From: Agrobacterium tumefaciens
GTDB lineage: Bacteria > Pseudomonadota > Alphaproteobacteria > Rhizobiales > Rhizobiaceae
Assembly (NCBI GenBank): GCA_025559845.1
Contig: CP048471.1
Coordinates: forward strand, 186,001 to 250,000
Direction: 5' to 3'
Length of the DNA: 64,000 bases
The position numbers and the translations under genes are program-made. This document shows positions 43,937 to 53,244 of this stretch, piece after piece (position 1 is the stretch's first letter; each line of letters begins with the position of its first letter). Below the pieces are notes generated by a model. The model saw only the letters and a program-made list of their open reading frames with translations, was not told where the DNA came from and did not search any database.

Positions 43937-45040
43937 ATGACCGCGGAATTCATCAGCGTCAGCTTTCCCAACGCGTCAAACGACCTGACCCCCCTTCCGG
44001 ACGCGCCCGTCGATCCGGTTTTTCTTGAGCGTTATGCCCGTGCGCTTGACGACTATGGTTTCAACTACACACTGATCCCCTATTCTTCGTCGTCCTTCGA
44101 CCCTTTCACGCTTGGCGCGACAGTTCTGGCCCATACGAAGAACATCAAGATCATCGTGGCGCTCAGGCCCAACACCGTCTACCCGACGGTTGCAGCCAAG
44201 TCGCTGGCGACACTGGACCAGTTGAGCGGTGGACGCGTTGTGGTCCACTTCATCGCCGGCGGCAGTGATGAAGAACAGGCGCGCGAGGGTGATTTCCTCA
44301 ACAAGGAAGAGCGCTACGAACGACAGGAAGAATATATCCGAATTCTGCGCCTCGCCTGGACGTCGAAGGAGCCCTTCGATTTCGATGGGAAATACTATCA
44401 ATTCAAGCAGTTCCGCAGCGCCGTCCGCCCGACCAATGGTCTCATCCCGATTTCACTCGGCGGCTCCTCGGATGCGGCGTATCGGATCGGCGGATCGCTC
44501 TGCGACATCTTCGGCCTCTGGGGCGAACCTTTGAAGGAGACCAAACAGCAGATAGACCGGGTCTACGCCGAGGCCGCCAAGGCGGGCCGAACAGATCGCC
44601 CGCGCATCTGGGTAACCTTCCGGCCGATCGTTGCCGAAACCGACGAACTTGCCTGGGAAAAAGCGCACAAGGTCCTCGATAGATTGAATGAGAACCGTCA
44701 GAAAGGCCTGGCCCGGGCTCCCGTCAATGCCGCAACACCTGCCAATGTCGGTTCCCAGCGGCTGCTCGACATTGCCGCTCGTGGAGATGTGCATGATCGT
44801 GCGCTCTGGTATCCGACGGTCACTGCGACCAATGCAAGCGGCGCAACCACCGCACTTGTCGGTTCTCCCCGCACCATCGCCGATTCCATTCTCGACTACA
44901 TCGATCTCGGCGCGGATCTGATTTCGATCCGTGGTTACGACAATTACAACGATGCGGTCGACTATGGTCGCTACATCCTGCCGCTCGTTCGCGAAGGTAT
45001 TCGCGAGCGCGAAGAAGCCAAGAAAAAGAACGCCGCGTGA
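43937..45040 (+). CDS. SsuD-like FMN-dependent sulfonate/sulfone monooxygenase
   Basis: The 367-residue protein starts at ATG 43937, with GAGGAG upstream. The family patterns are YGFNYTLIPYSSSSFDPFTLG, RPNTVYPTVAAKSLATLDQLSGGR, HFIAGGSDEEQAREGDFL and KYYQFKQFRSAVRP. This is the alkanesulfonate/dimethylsulfone monooxygenase branch of the luciferase-like proteins. It should use reduced FMN from a partner reductase, probably the MsuE-like enzyme encoded three genes on. The end is rich in Lys and Glu. It heads the third motif-preceded unit. Confidence 0.9.
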   Translation: MTAEFISVSFPNASNDLTPLPDAPVDPVFLERYARALDDYGFNYTLIPYSSSSFDPFTLGATVLAHTKNIKIIVALRPNTVYPTVAAKSLATLDQLSGGRVVVHFIAGGSDEEQAREGDFLNKEERYERQEEYIRILRLAWTSKEPFDFDGKYYQFKQFRSAVRPTNGLIPISLGGSSDAAYRIGGSLCDIFGLWGEPLKETKQQIDRVYAEAAKAGRTDRPRIWVTFRPIVAETDELAWEKAHKVLDRLNENRQKGLARAPVNAATPANVGSQRLLDIAARGDVHDRALWYPTVTATNASGATTALVGSPRTIADSILDYIDLGADLISIRGYDNYNDAVDYGRYILPLVREGIREREEAKKKNAA

Positions 45041-45157
45041 TGCAAGCGGTCTGGTTTCCGAGACCAGACCGCTCGGCCCCCTTCGTTCAATGCAGGGTGA
45101 ATGAACCACCTCCTCAATCGGGGGGCGGCTACCCGAAAAACAGAAAGTACAAGCCGC

Positions 45158-46339
45158 ATGTCCTACGATCCAAACGTCCTCGACGCCACAACGCGTATTC
45201 TCGCCGAGGCAGCACCTGACGCGGATCAAACCGGTCAATTTCCCTGGACTGGCATTCGTGCCGTTCACGAAGCCGGTCTGCTTGAAAGCACAGTCGCCCC
45301 CCGTTATGGCGGCGAAGGTGCGACGCTGAGCGATGCGGCACATATTCTGGCAGCCCTTGGAAAGGGCGATCCATCGGTTGCGCTGATCAGCGCCATGACG
45401 ATTTTCAACCATCTGGGTCAGGCAGCCAAAGGCCATTGGCCGGAAGCGCTCTATCGTCGACTGTTGGCGGAGGCGAAACATCAACCGCTGTTGCTCAACG
45501 CCGCACGCGTCGAACCCGAACTGGGATCGCCGGCACGCGGTGGTCTGCCCGCCACCCGTGCTCGCCGCACCGCGACCGGCTGGTCGATCAGCGGCCAGAA
45601 GCGATTTGTCACCGGCGCTTACGGCCTTACCCATTTCCTCGTCTGGGCACACACGGACGAGGCATCACCACGGGTCGGCACCTTTGTCGTTCCAAACAAG
45701 CTGCCGGGTATCACGGTGATTGAAAACTGGCAGAGCCTCGGTATGCGTGCCACAGGCTCGCACGATGTCGAATTCATAGACGTCGAAATTCCCGCGGAAA
45801 ACGTGCTGGAACTGGTCGACCCGTCGATCGCCCAGCAGGACAATCGTGCCCATGCGGCTGTCACATTGGCCCTGACCGCCATCTATCTCGGTGCAGCCGA
45901 AGCGGCACAGGAAGCCTTCATCCGTTTTGCCTATGAGCGCGTTCCCGCCAATCTCGGCCGTCCGATCGCTGAAACCGAGCGCTTTGTTGCATTGTCAGGT
46001 GAGATCGACCTGCTCGTTTCCGGGGCGCGGCAGATCATCTTCAGTGCACTGGAAGGCAGCCTGAACGACCCCGACCGGTTGATCCGCGCCCGATTGCTGG
46101 CTGGCCGACAGATCCGGGATGCCGCTCAGATTGCCGTACGCGGCATCGGCAATCCCGGGCTCAGCGCCAATCTCGGCCTTGAGCGGCATTTCCGTGACAT
46201 CCAGTCCGTGCTGGTGCATGCGCCGCAGGAGGACACGTCCGTCTCGATATTGGGACGCTCCGCCTTCGACCGCTGGAAACGCGAACGAACTGCCCAAGCA
46301 AGCCACCCGTCCATCGTATCCATTCTCAAGACCGCCTGA
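45158..46339 (+). CDS. SfnB-like acyl-CoA dehydrogenase-fold oxidoreductase
   Basis: Starting at ATG 45158 (MSYDPNVLDATTRILAEAAP) gives 393 residues; an in-frame ATG at 45101 is an alternative and neither has a strong ribosome site. The acyl-CoA-dehydrogenase/DszC-type flavin fold is shown by APRYGGEGATLSDAAHILAAL, GWSISGQKRFVTGAYG, NWQSLGMRATGSHDVEFIDV and a C-terminal LERHFRDIQSVLVHAP. Members named SfnB work in sulfur acquisition from sulfones. With the SsuD-like enzyme and FMN reductase around it, desulfurisation is likely. Confidence 0.88.
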   Translation: MSYDPNVLDATTRILAEAAPDADQTGQFPWTGIRAVHEAGLLESTVAPRYGGEGATLSDAAHILAALGKGDPSVALISAMTIFNHLGQAAKGHWPEALYRRLLAEAKHQPLLLNAARVEPELGSPARGGLPATRARRTATGWSISGQKRFVTGAYGLTHFLVWAHTDEASPRVGTFVVPNKLPGITVIENWQSLGMRATGSHDVEFIDVEIPAENVLELVDPSIAQQDNRAHAAVTLALTAIYLGAAEAAQEAFIRFAYERVPANLGRPIAETERFVALSGEIDLLVSGARQIIFSALEGSLNDPDRLIRARLLAGRQIRDAAQIAVRGIGNPGLSANLGLERHFRDIQSVLVHAPQEDTSVSILGRSAFDRWKRERTAQASHPSIVSILKTA

Positions 46340-46352
46340 AAGGTACCTCGCC

Positions 46353-46913
46353 ATGAGCAACAACCTGATCATCGGTTTTTCGGGCAATCTCGCTCGTCCT
46401 TCGAGCACAAGGCGTTTTGTCGAGAACGTGACGGAATCTCTGGCAGTACAGTCTGGGCTGCAACACGCGGTCTTCGACGTTGAAGATCTTGGCTCATCGC
46501 TTGCCACAGCAAGGTCCGTATCCGATCTCGACCCCGCCGCCCGTCAGATCATCCAGACAATTATCGAGGCGGAAGCACTGGTCATCGGCTCGCCAACTTA
46601 CAAGGGCAGTTATACCGGATTGTTCAAACATGTCTTCGACCTGCTGGACCCGGCAGACCTGCGTGGCAAGCCTGTCATCCTGACAGCAACCGGTGGCGGC
46701 GATCGGCACGCATTGATCGTCGAGCATCAGTTGCGGCCGCTTTTCGCCTTCTTCGAAGCCTTCGTGCTTCCGACAGCAATCTACACATCGAGCCGGGATT
46801 TCACAGACGGTGTGCCGTCGCCAGCCATCCATAGCCGCGTCAACCAGGCATTGGCGGAAGCGTCGCGGCTTCTGGCCGCACGTTCCTTCTCGGCAACGAT
46901 CGCCGCCGAGTAA
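46353..46913 (+). CDS. NAD(P)H-dependent FMN reductase, MsuE/SsuE-like
   Basis: The 186-residue flavodoxin-fold protein begins NLIIGFSGNLARPSSTRRFVE. It has EAEALVIGSPTYKGSYTGLFKHVFDLLDP, the FMN-binding and dimer region of the SsuE/MsuE group, and ATGGGDRHALIVEHQLRPLFAFF. It should supply reduced FMN to the monooxygenases encoded upstream. It lies 13 bp after the SfnB-like gene and ends the cluster. Confidence 0.92.
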   Translation: MSNNLIIGFSGNLARPSSTRRFVENVTESLAVQSGLQHAVFDVEDLGSSLATARSVSDLDPAARQIIQTIIEAEALVIGSPTYKGSYTGLFKHVFDLLDPADLRGKPVILTATGGGDRHALIVEHQLRPLFAFFEAFVLPTAIYTSSRDFTDGVPSPAIHSRVNQALAEASRLLAARSFSATIAAE

Positions 46914-46973
46914 AAACGCTCCTCGCCGTGGTCCAAGTTGCCTCAGTACGCCTATGGCTCCGAACTTGTGGGG

Positions 46974-46996
46974 CCTTCGCTTAAGGGGGGCGAAGG
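46974..46996. terminator. Small hairpin between convergent genes
   Basis: CCTTCGC and GCGAAGG form a 7-bp stem with a 9-nt loop between the FMN reductase and the histidine kinase, which converge here. There is no T-tract; it is a weak candidate. Confidence 0.3.
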
Positions 46997-47060
46997 ACGT
47001 TTGAAAGACAGCGCATGTTCGCTGGCGGTCCAAACGCTTCAGTCACACCTCGTGCTGACG

Positions 47061-50000
47061 TCAACTATCTTCGCTTTCACTCCGCCGCGCGCCCTTGTAT
47101 TCGCCGCGGTGACCGAGACCATGCGAGATCGCGGACTGAAGATCCTCAGCGTCATATGGCTTTGAGAGGATGATCGCATCTTTTTCCGATTTCACAGATG
47201 TCGGATCGCCGGTTGCAAAAACAACAAGAGCTGATGGTCGCAGTGTCCTGGCTCTTGCCGCGAGATCTCTTCCTGACTCGCCCGGCAGATTGAGATCCGT
47301 GACAAGAACATCGACATGCATTGACTGCAGGGCCGTCAGCGCTTCTTCTGCGCTGGCTGCTTCCACCACGACAAAACCGGCATCCTGCAGTATTTCGGCG
47401 GTCGTCATCCGGATCAGACCATCATCCTCGACCAGAAGGACAGTTTTCTGGTTCGCGGAACCGTCATCTTGCCTGGCGGCCGGGATGAGATTTTCTTTCA
47501 CGTCCAGAACCGGTTTTGCCGGCTTTGCAACTGCCCGCTGCTTTTGGTTTGCAAGAACATGACGAAACTTTCGGGCAAGAGCCTCGCGGGTGTAAGGCTT
47601 GGAAAGCAGTTCGACGCCGGCATCCAGTTTGCCGCCGTGAACAATAGAGTTTTCGGTGTAGCCGGAGGTAAAGAGCACGGCGATATCGGGCAGCCGCTCT
47701 TTTGCCTTACGTGCCAGCTCCGGGCTTTTCAGCGTACCCGGCATGACGACGTCAGTGAACAGGATATCAATTGGAATGCCGCTATCGATCACGGTCAACG
47801 CACTCGCTGCGTCAACGGCCCGTAACGTGCGATAACCAAGATCCGCCAGCAGCGCGACCACAGTGTCGCGGACCTCGTCATCGTCTTCGACGACCAGGAC
47901 CGTTTCAGTTCCTCCGGTTATCGGCCCATTGTCGACAACGACCTCAACATCCTCAGCCTCGAGCGCACGCGGCAGATAGAGTTTTATCGTCGTACCTTCA
48001 TCAACCTCGGAATAGATTTTGACGTGACCACCAGACTGCTTCACGAAACCGTAGACCATCGAAAGGCCAAGTCCTGAGCCTTTTCCCTCCCCCTTCGTAG
48101 AGAAGAATGGTTCGAAGACCTTTTCGATGATTTCCGGCGGCATTCCCGACCCGGTATCGGTGACCGCCATCATCACATATTGACCTGGCGTCACCTCATC
48201 ATGGCTGCGCGCATAATCGTCGTCGAGGTGGGCGTTCGACAGTTCGATCGTCAGCTTGCCGGTCCCCTGCATGGCGTCACGCGCGTTGATTGCAAGGTTG
48301 AGCAGCGCGTTCTCGATCTGGTTTGGATCGATGAATGTGTTCCAGAGCCCGCCCCCGACAATCGTTTCGACCTCAATTGCCTCACCAATCGCACGGCGGA
48401 TCATATCATCCATGTCGCGGACAAACCGGCTGACATTGACGACCTTGGGTTCCAGTGCCTGTCGCCGGCCAAAAGCCAGAAGCTGGCTGGCGAGTTTCGA
48501 ACCTCTGGCAACACCGGCAAGCGCATTTGTTATCCGTAGCGCTGCCCGTTCGTTGCCTGCCACCTCTTTCGACAGAAGCTGGAGATTGCCGGAAACGACC
48601 TGGAGGAGATTGTTGAAGTCGTGCGCGACCCCGCCAGTCAGTTTGCCGATCGTCTCCATTTTCTGTGCCTGTGCGAGTTTCAGTTCGGCCTGCCGGCGCT
48701 CAGCCGTTTCTGCGACAACCCTCGCCTCAAGCGTATCATTGAGGTGCCGAAGCTGTTCTTCGGCGCGCTCTCTGTGACGAACCTGTCTCGCGAGAGTATC
48801 CGCCTGCTCACGCAATGCACTTTCTGCGGCACGCTGGTCGGTTATGTCGGTGTGGACACCGACCCACTCGACGATGTTACCGGATGATCCGATGACCGGA
48901 AGACCTCTGATCGCAAACTGGCGCCATTCGCCGTCGTGCCGCCTGACGCGATGCTCGTGGACGTACATCGACCTGGAGGCAACCGCCTCGTTCCAGGATG
49001 CGATCGATGGCTCCATATCGTCGGGATGCACGGCCTCGGCCCAACCGTATCCCTGATATTCTTCAAAGCTCTGACCGGTCAGTGAGCCCCAGCCCGGTTG
49101 CTCACCAACCATCTGGCCGTCGGCTGTGTTTGTCCACAAAACCCCATGCACCGCATCCATAGCGGTGCGGAACCGGCTGTTGCTTATGGCTAGTTCCGCC
49201 TCGCGGATCGCACGATCTTCGATGTCTATGCCGAGAATATGGACGCCGGGTATCGACCCATCCGGATCGATGTGGGGCACATAGCGGATTTCTAGGCGAC
49301 GTGGCACGCCGCCCGAAAACGGCATGTCCGCCTCTGCCGTGCACGCTTCACCGGCAAGCGCCCTGTCGAGATCCGCGCGACGTCCCTCGTACGCCGCCTC
49401 ACCGATCACATCGCGTACATGGCGACCCACAATGTCTGCCGGCTTTGAACCAAACCAGCTGTCATAGGCAGCGTTTGCAAAGCGATACACGTGATCTCTG
49501 TCGACGTAAGATATCAGCATGGGAACAGCGTCCGTCACGCGTCTGAGCTCAGCCTCGTTCTCAGCAATCCTTGCCTTCATCGCGGCGCGGTCGCTGTTAT
49601 CGACCACTGTGCAAAGAACCCCGCCAACCGTTCCATCCGCCTCGTAGACGGGCGTATAGAAAAGATCGAAAATGAAAGTCTTGGAAATCCCATCGCGGAT
49701 GAGCGTCATTGGCTGATCATGGAAAGACCGGAGTTCACCGCGCAGGCCCGCCTCGAGCATCTCGCGGTTCCAATCCCAGATCTCCGGCCAGATGCCGGGG
49801 ACGGTCCCACCCAACGCAACTGGATGGTTGGCACCCGCGATATCGATATAACGGTCGTTGTAGATCATGACATGGCTCTTGCCCCACATCAGGACCTTCG
49901 CAACCGGCGAATTGACGACATTGGCAACGGTCGTCCGCAGCTCGGCCGACCAGAATTGGGAAGCTCCGAGCGCCGTCGTCGTCCAGTCGAAATCACGGAT

Positions 50001-50198
50001 CAACTGACCACATTCCCCACCACCGATTGGCCAGGCGGCCGGCAACGGTACGGAGTTTTCACGGCCATCCTGCAGCGCCTGAAGTGCAGAGAGGACCAGG
50101 TCTTCAGCGCTGGCGTACCCGCCGCTTGCAACGAGGCCTTGAACAAGTTTCTCCATATCGGAGTTGAACGAAATGCTGAGGGGCTGGCTCTTGGTCAT
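47061..50198 (-). CDS. Hybrid histidine kinase with antitoxin-like N-terminus, three PAS-type domains and two receivers
   Basis: About 1045 residues from ATG 50198. The first 45 residues (SISFNSDMEKLVQGLVASGG, then YASAEDLVLSALQALQD) match the ribbon-helix-helix pattern of ParD/CC2985-type antitoxins. Three PAS-like sensor domains follow (roughly 60-200, 215-335 and 340-460). Next come a HisKA domain with the phospho-acceptor in GGVAHDFNNLLQ, an ATPase domain (NLAINARDAM, DTGSGMPPEI, GSGLGLSMVYGF), and two receiver domains (VLVVEDDDEV with FTDVVMPG; VLLVEDDGLI with TDLNLPGES). No membrane helices are seen, so it is cytoplasmic. A single-domain regulator gene lies upstream in the same direction. 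The signal is unknown. Confidence 0.9.
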   Translation of the reverse strand: MTKSQPLSISFNSDMEKLVQGLVASGGYASAEDLVLSALQALQDGRENSVPLPAAWPIGGGECGQLIRDFDWTTTALGASQFWSAELRTTVANVVNSPVAKVLMWGKSHVMIYNDRYIDIAGANHPVALGGTVPGIWPEIWDWNREMLEAGLRGELRSFHDQPMTLIRDGISKTFIFDLFYTPVYEADGTVGGVLCTVVDNSDRAAMKARIAENEAELRRVTDAVPMLISYVDRDHVYRFANAAYDSWFGSKPADIVGRHVRDVIGEAAYEGRRADLDRALAGEACTAEADMPFSGGVPRRLEIRYVPHIDPDGSIPGVHILGIDIEDRAIREAELAISNSRFRTAMDAVHGVLWTNTADGQMVGEQPGWGSLTGQSFEEYQGYGWAEAVHPDDMEPSIASWNEAVASRSMYVHEHRVRRHDGEWRQFAIRGLPVIGSSGNIVEWVGVHTDITDQRAAESALREQADTLARQVRHRERAEEQLRHLNDTLEARVVAETAERRQAELKLAQAQKMETIGKLTGGVAHDFNNLLQVVSGNLQLLSKEVAGNERAALRITNALAGVARGSKLASQLLAFGRRQALEPKVVNVSRFVRDMDDMIRRAIGEAIEVETIVGGGLWNTFIDPNQIENALLNLAINARDAMQGTGKLTIELSNAHLDDDYARSHDEVTPGQYVMMAVTDTGSGMPPEIIEKVFEPFFSTKGEGKGSGLGLSMVYGFVKQSGGHVKIYSEVDEGTTIKLYLPRALEAEDVEVVVDNGPITGGTETVLVVEDDDEVRDTVVALLADLGYRTLRAVDAASALTVIDSGIPIDILFTDVVMPGTLKSPELARKAKERLPDIAVLFTSGYTENSIVHGGKLDAGVELLSKPYTREALARKFRHVLANQKQRAVAKPAKPVLDVKENLIPAARQDDGSANQKTVLLVEDDGLIRMTTAEILQDAGFVVVEAASAEEALTALQSMHVDVLVTDLNLPGESGRDLAARARTLRPSALVVFATGDPTSVKSEKDAIILSKPYDAEDLQSAISHGLGHRGEYKGARRSESEDS

Positions 50199-50272
50199 GG
50201 CAACTCGTTGCAGGTCTTCCGGCATGTGTCAAGCATGCCCGTGATGGCGAAAATGCTTTTTAGAACAATCTA

Positions 50273-50626
50273 CTAAATGGATACCATCGCACGCATCGAT
50301 GCGCTGAGCCTCTCAAGATCATAAGGCTTTTCAAAAAACCTGGCGTCGTCCGGCAACGTCGATCGCTGTGGACGAACCATGCCTGAAGCCACGATGATAC
50401 CGAGAGCGGGCCATCGCTCGCGCACGAGTCGGGCGAGCTCGATCCCGTCCATCGCTCCCGGCATGTTGACATCCGTAAACACAATCTGGATGTCGTCACG
50501 CTTCTGAAGGATCGCAAGAGCCTCGTCAGCGTTCACGGCCTCGACCGGGTTGATCTGCTCGCTGGCAAGATAATCGGCAACGTCCATGCGGATAAGCGCG
50601 TCGTCCTCAACGATTAAGACCGTCAT
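50273..50626 (-). CDS. Single-domain response regulator (CheY-like receiver)
   Basis: From ATG 50626 the 117-residue protein is one receiver domain: LIVEDDALIRMDVADYL with the acidic pocket, phospho-acceptor Asp in IVFTDVNMPGAMDG, then IVASGM and the conserved Lys in RFFEKPYDLERL. There is no output domain. It ends 74 bp before the hybrid kinase start and is likely in the same transcript. It may be a phosphate sink or shuttle for that kinase. Confidence 0.9.
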   Translation of the reverse strand: MTVLIVEDDALIRMDVADYLASEQINPVEAVNADEALAILQKRDDIQIVFTDVNMPGAMDGIELARLVRERWPALGIIVASGMVRPQRSTLPDDARFFEKPYDLERLSASMRAMVSI

Positions 50627-50650
50627 CGGAAGCCTGTGTGCATTGTTCAA

Positions 50651-51386
50651 TATGTGTCCGCCCCATTTCGCGCCAGCAAATCAAATTCCACGCGAGCACT
50701 CTCCGGCAAATCCCCGGCCCACGATGCCGCTCAACGCGGCGAGGCGAATATTGTTCCGCCTGACCACGTCGTCTCACGGAAATTCGTCGATGGCACGAAA
50801 TCGATACGCTTGTCGTCGCACGTCTATGATTTACGACGCTTTTCCATACAGGGTTTTACAGATCCAGAGATTCGAATGAAGGGACCTGTGCGGGGAGTTG
50901 GTTTTACGCATTCCAAGAACAACCGCTCAGTTCGGACTGCGACGTCCTGGCTCCAAATAAGCATTGAAAACATCTTGCTCTCCCCGCTCACAGCGTGCAT
51001 CTCGCTCGCAGCCAGACCACAACGAGTCACGACACGTTCTAGAGCGGTGACGGTCAATGAGTTGCAGGAGCGAATACTCGGTAAGCCACTTTCCAAATTT
51101 GCCTCCTGTCGCAGTTCTGTCAGCGATGGTTGGAAGTGTAGCCGGGTCGTCTATAGTGCTAGCGTACCTGTTCGCACGCATCCTGATGAGCCTATTTGGT
51201 ACGATTCCAGGCTGTTTTTGGTTGGTATTCCGTCAGTCATCGTCACGAAAAACCTGGCACCAAGCGCTCCTTTCAGAGCGTCGACCCTGCTAGTTTCTGA
51301 ACGGCCGACCCCTACATTTCAAATAACTCAACGAGGTTCCTACCGAGCCCGAAGAAACAACTTCGAGGCGCCACGCATGCCGGTTC
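50651..51386. other. Gene-free stretch between the response regulator and the VapC remnant
   Basis: A long plus-strand frame covers most of this interval, but its translation has no family pattern, no ribosome site and unusual composition, so I do not call it. Minus-strand frames are equally unconvincing. It may be decayed DNA. The response regulator promoter lies at its left edge. Confidence 0.5.
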
Positions 51387-51798
51387 TCAGGCACGCCATG
51401 GATCTACGAGAACAACGCCTGTACCTTTGAAATCTTGAATGTTGCGTGTGACAACCACTAGCCCATGCACGATAGCTGACGCCGCGATGAGTGCATCTGC
51501 TTCATTGCGGCGATCCGGAATATGCAAGTGAGCACATCTCGTCGCAAATTGCTTCATCGATAGAGATGATGCGCTCAGCGAATTCCGGGCGAACTCGGCT
51601 ATCTATCCAGGTTCGTAAGCGAGAGCCATGCTCGATGTCACGGCGCTGGATGCTGAGTATACCACGCTCAAGCTCTAAAATTGTTATGGCAGAAATATAC
51701 AGATCACGGGAACCCTGTGCACTTAACCAAGTCGTCACGTTCAGATCAGCTTTACCGTGACCCACTTTACGGAGTTCGGAGACAACGTTTGTGTCGAG
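51387..51798 (-). pseudogene. VapC-type PIN-domain toxin, broken at both ends
   Basis: LDTNVVSELRKVGHGKAD and DLYISAITILELERGI give the start of a FitB/VapC-like PIN domain, with its first acidic residue in DTN. The codons before it (AAA TAA TAG) contain two stops and no start. Near 51525-51535 one extra G shifts the frame after CDEMCSL; the next frame completes the fold with HIPDRRNEADALIAASAIVH, VVTRNIQDFKGTGV and a stop at 51387. The conserved acids are present across frames, so the gene was functional recently. It follows the Phd-type antitoxin gene. Confidence 0.85.
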
Positions 51799-51806
51799 CT
51801 ATTATT

Positions 51807-52061
51807 TCAAGAGAGATCAACTTCGCGAGTTGCAATGACCGACCGAGACGGATCGAAATCGATATTCGACAATCCTGGCATTGAAAGCGAGTCGACAAGA
51901 TTGCGATGCTTACCTGTCAGGCGTTCAAACTCACGGTACGTCATCAACACATGCGAAGGTCTGCCTCGAACGATGATGACGACAGGCCCTGCCTCAGCAG
52001 CTTTTTTCGCTCTGCCAACATTATGATTCAGTTCGCGGCTGGTCAATCTAGTCGTAGCCAT
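51807..52061 (-). CDS. Phd/YefM-family antitoxin
   Basis: The 84-residue protein starts at ATG 52061 behind GGAGGT. It shows TTRLTSRELNHNVGRAKKAA and VIIVRGRPSHVLMTYREFERL, the DNA-binding N-terminal part of Phd-type antitoxins. A toxin-binding tail ends TREVDLS. The gene is intact although its cognate PIN toxin downstream is broken. It could still repress its own promoter or neutralise a related VapC elsewhere. Confidence 0.9.
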   Translation of the reverse strand: MATTRLTSRELNHNVGRAKKAAEAGPVVIIVRGRPSHVLMTYREFERLTGKHRNLVDSLSMPGLSNIDFDPSRSVIATREVDLS

Positions 52062-52380
52062 AGCTACCTCCATGTAGGAACGTACCTACATATAATGCCT
52101 TCATTTTCATCGCCCAATCCCTTTCTGGCGCCGCGTGGCTGCCGGCCTTTTAAGCTCTTGAACGGAATCTAACCGCTGGGATTCGCTTTGGGTGAGGTTT
52201 CCCGTCACCAGTAAATTGCAGCAACACATTGTACCATTTGATTTTCTGACACCGGAAATAATCTGGACCTGATTGTATTTTTCTATCCGAAATCCAGAGT
52301 TGGACGTAACCGCGCCCCTGTTAGGGCATTGAAACATTCGGTCGCCCACCACCTCATCGCTCCACGTCTAGACTCGAGAA
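52062..52380. other. Intergenic region with antitoxin promoter
   Basis: The interval contains the minus-strand promoter region for the Phd-type antitoxin, including TAGGAACGTACCTACATATA near 52075-52095, a dyad (TAGG...CCTA) that could be its autorepressor site. The remainder shows no supported gene. Confidence 0.4.
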
Positions 52381-53244
52381 TTACAAACCACGGTGCACCT
52401 TCGTCATGTTTTCTTCGGCGGAACACTGTCTGAGGATATGCGCTGCCCTTTGGACAACGGGTCGGTCAATCATCTTGCCGTCGAGCTGGATCACATTATC
52501 CCCGGCCATTTCCACGGCCGCCATAACGGTCCTTGCCCAGGCAATGTCATCCGCGCTCGGTCGCAAAAGAGTATTTGCGGCAGAGACTTGCTTCGGATGG
52601 ATGCACAGCTTTCCTCCGAATCCGAAATCAACTGCTCGTCTGAGATCTGCGAGCAGATCGATATCGGTGTCTAAAGATACGGTGACGCCGTCGATTGGCG
52701 GCGGCAAGTCTGTGCAACGTGACGCCATCGCAATCTGGAACCGCGCGTGATCCAACGCTGGACTTGCCACCGGGAGCCGCGCATCCGTACTGAAATCAAT
52801 ATTGCCGAACGCTATGCGAGACACGCCCTTCATCCTCGCAATTTCGTTCACCTGCTGCAGACCTTGCGCCGTCTCGATCAGAGCAATCACGGGACGGTCC
52901 ACAAGGTAGTGGAGAACCTGCTTTAGAGATACCAAATCCGCTTTTGGCAACATGACCTCGGCCGACGAAACAGTCGCGACCGCAGAAAGATCGGCGTCAA
53001 ACCAGAAACTATCGGCACCGTTGACGCGGACAACGCTCGCATGCCCGCCTCTCAACCATTGGCTCATGGCGACCCGAGCGTCATCTTTTTCGCTTGGAGC
53101 CACCGCGTCTTCCAGGTCGATAATGATCCGATCCGCTCCTGAAGCCTCTGCCTTCTCGAACCGATCAGGTCGATTGCCAGGAACGAAAAGATACGTCCTG
53201 GCCACGCCTGTCTGACACGAATTTTCAGACGCACTTTCAGTCAT
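52381..53244 (-). CDS. CitE-like CoA-ester lyase (HpcH/HpaI family), possible citramalyl-CoA lyase
   Basis: The 287-residue protein has the CitE TIM-barrel pattern: RTYLFVPGNRPDRFEKAEASGADRIIIDLEDAV, VRVNGADSFWFDADL, LPKADLVSL, ALIETAQGLQQVNEIA, FGNIDFSTD and FGFGGKLCIHPKQV. The acidic metal and CoA residues are present. Such stand-alone enzymes split malyl-, citramalyl- or similar CoA esters. Next to hydratase and CoA-transferase genes, cleavage of citramalyl-CoA to acetyl-CoA and pyruvate is the best guess. It is last in a five-gene operon, overlapping the previous stop by 4 bp. Confidence 0.88.
   Translation of the reverse strand: MTESASENSCQTGVARTYLFVPGNRPDRFEKAEASGADRIIIDLEDAVAPSEKDDARVAMSQWLRGGHASVVRVNGADSFWFDADLSAVATVSSAEVMLPKADLVSLKQVLHYLVDRPVIALIETAQGLQQVNEIARMKGVSRIAFGNIDFSTDARLPVASPALDHARFQIAMASRCTDLPPPIDGVTVSLDTDIDLLADLRRAVDFGFGGKLCIHPKQVSAANTLLRPSADDIAWARTVMAAVEMAGDNVIQLDGKMIDRPVVQRAAHILRQCSAEENMTKVHRGL

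Noticed and set aside
44453..45652. 399-codon minus-strand frame opposite the SsuD-like and SfnB-like genes
   Set aside because: It spans two well-supported genes in antisense and shows no recognisable domain.
50636..51430. 264-codon plus-strand frame between the response regulator and VapC remnant
   Set aside because: It has no ribosome site, odd composition, no domain, and overlaps the response-regulator promoter and the toxin remnant.
52107..52352. 81-codon minus-strand frame upstream of the CitE-like gene end
   Set aside because: It has no ribosome site or similarity by eye; the composition looks non-coding.
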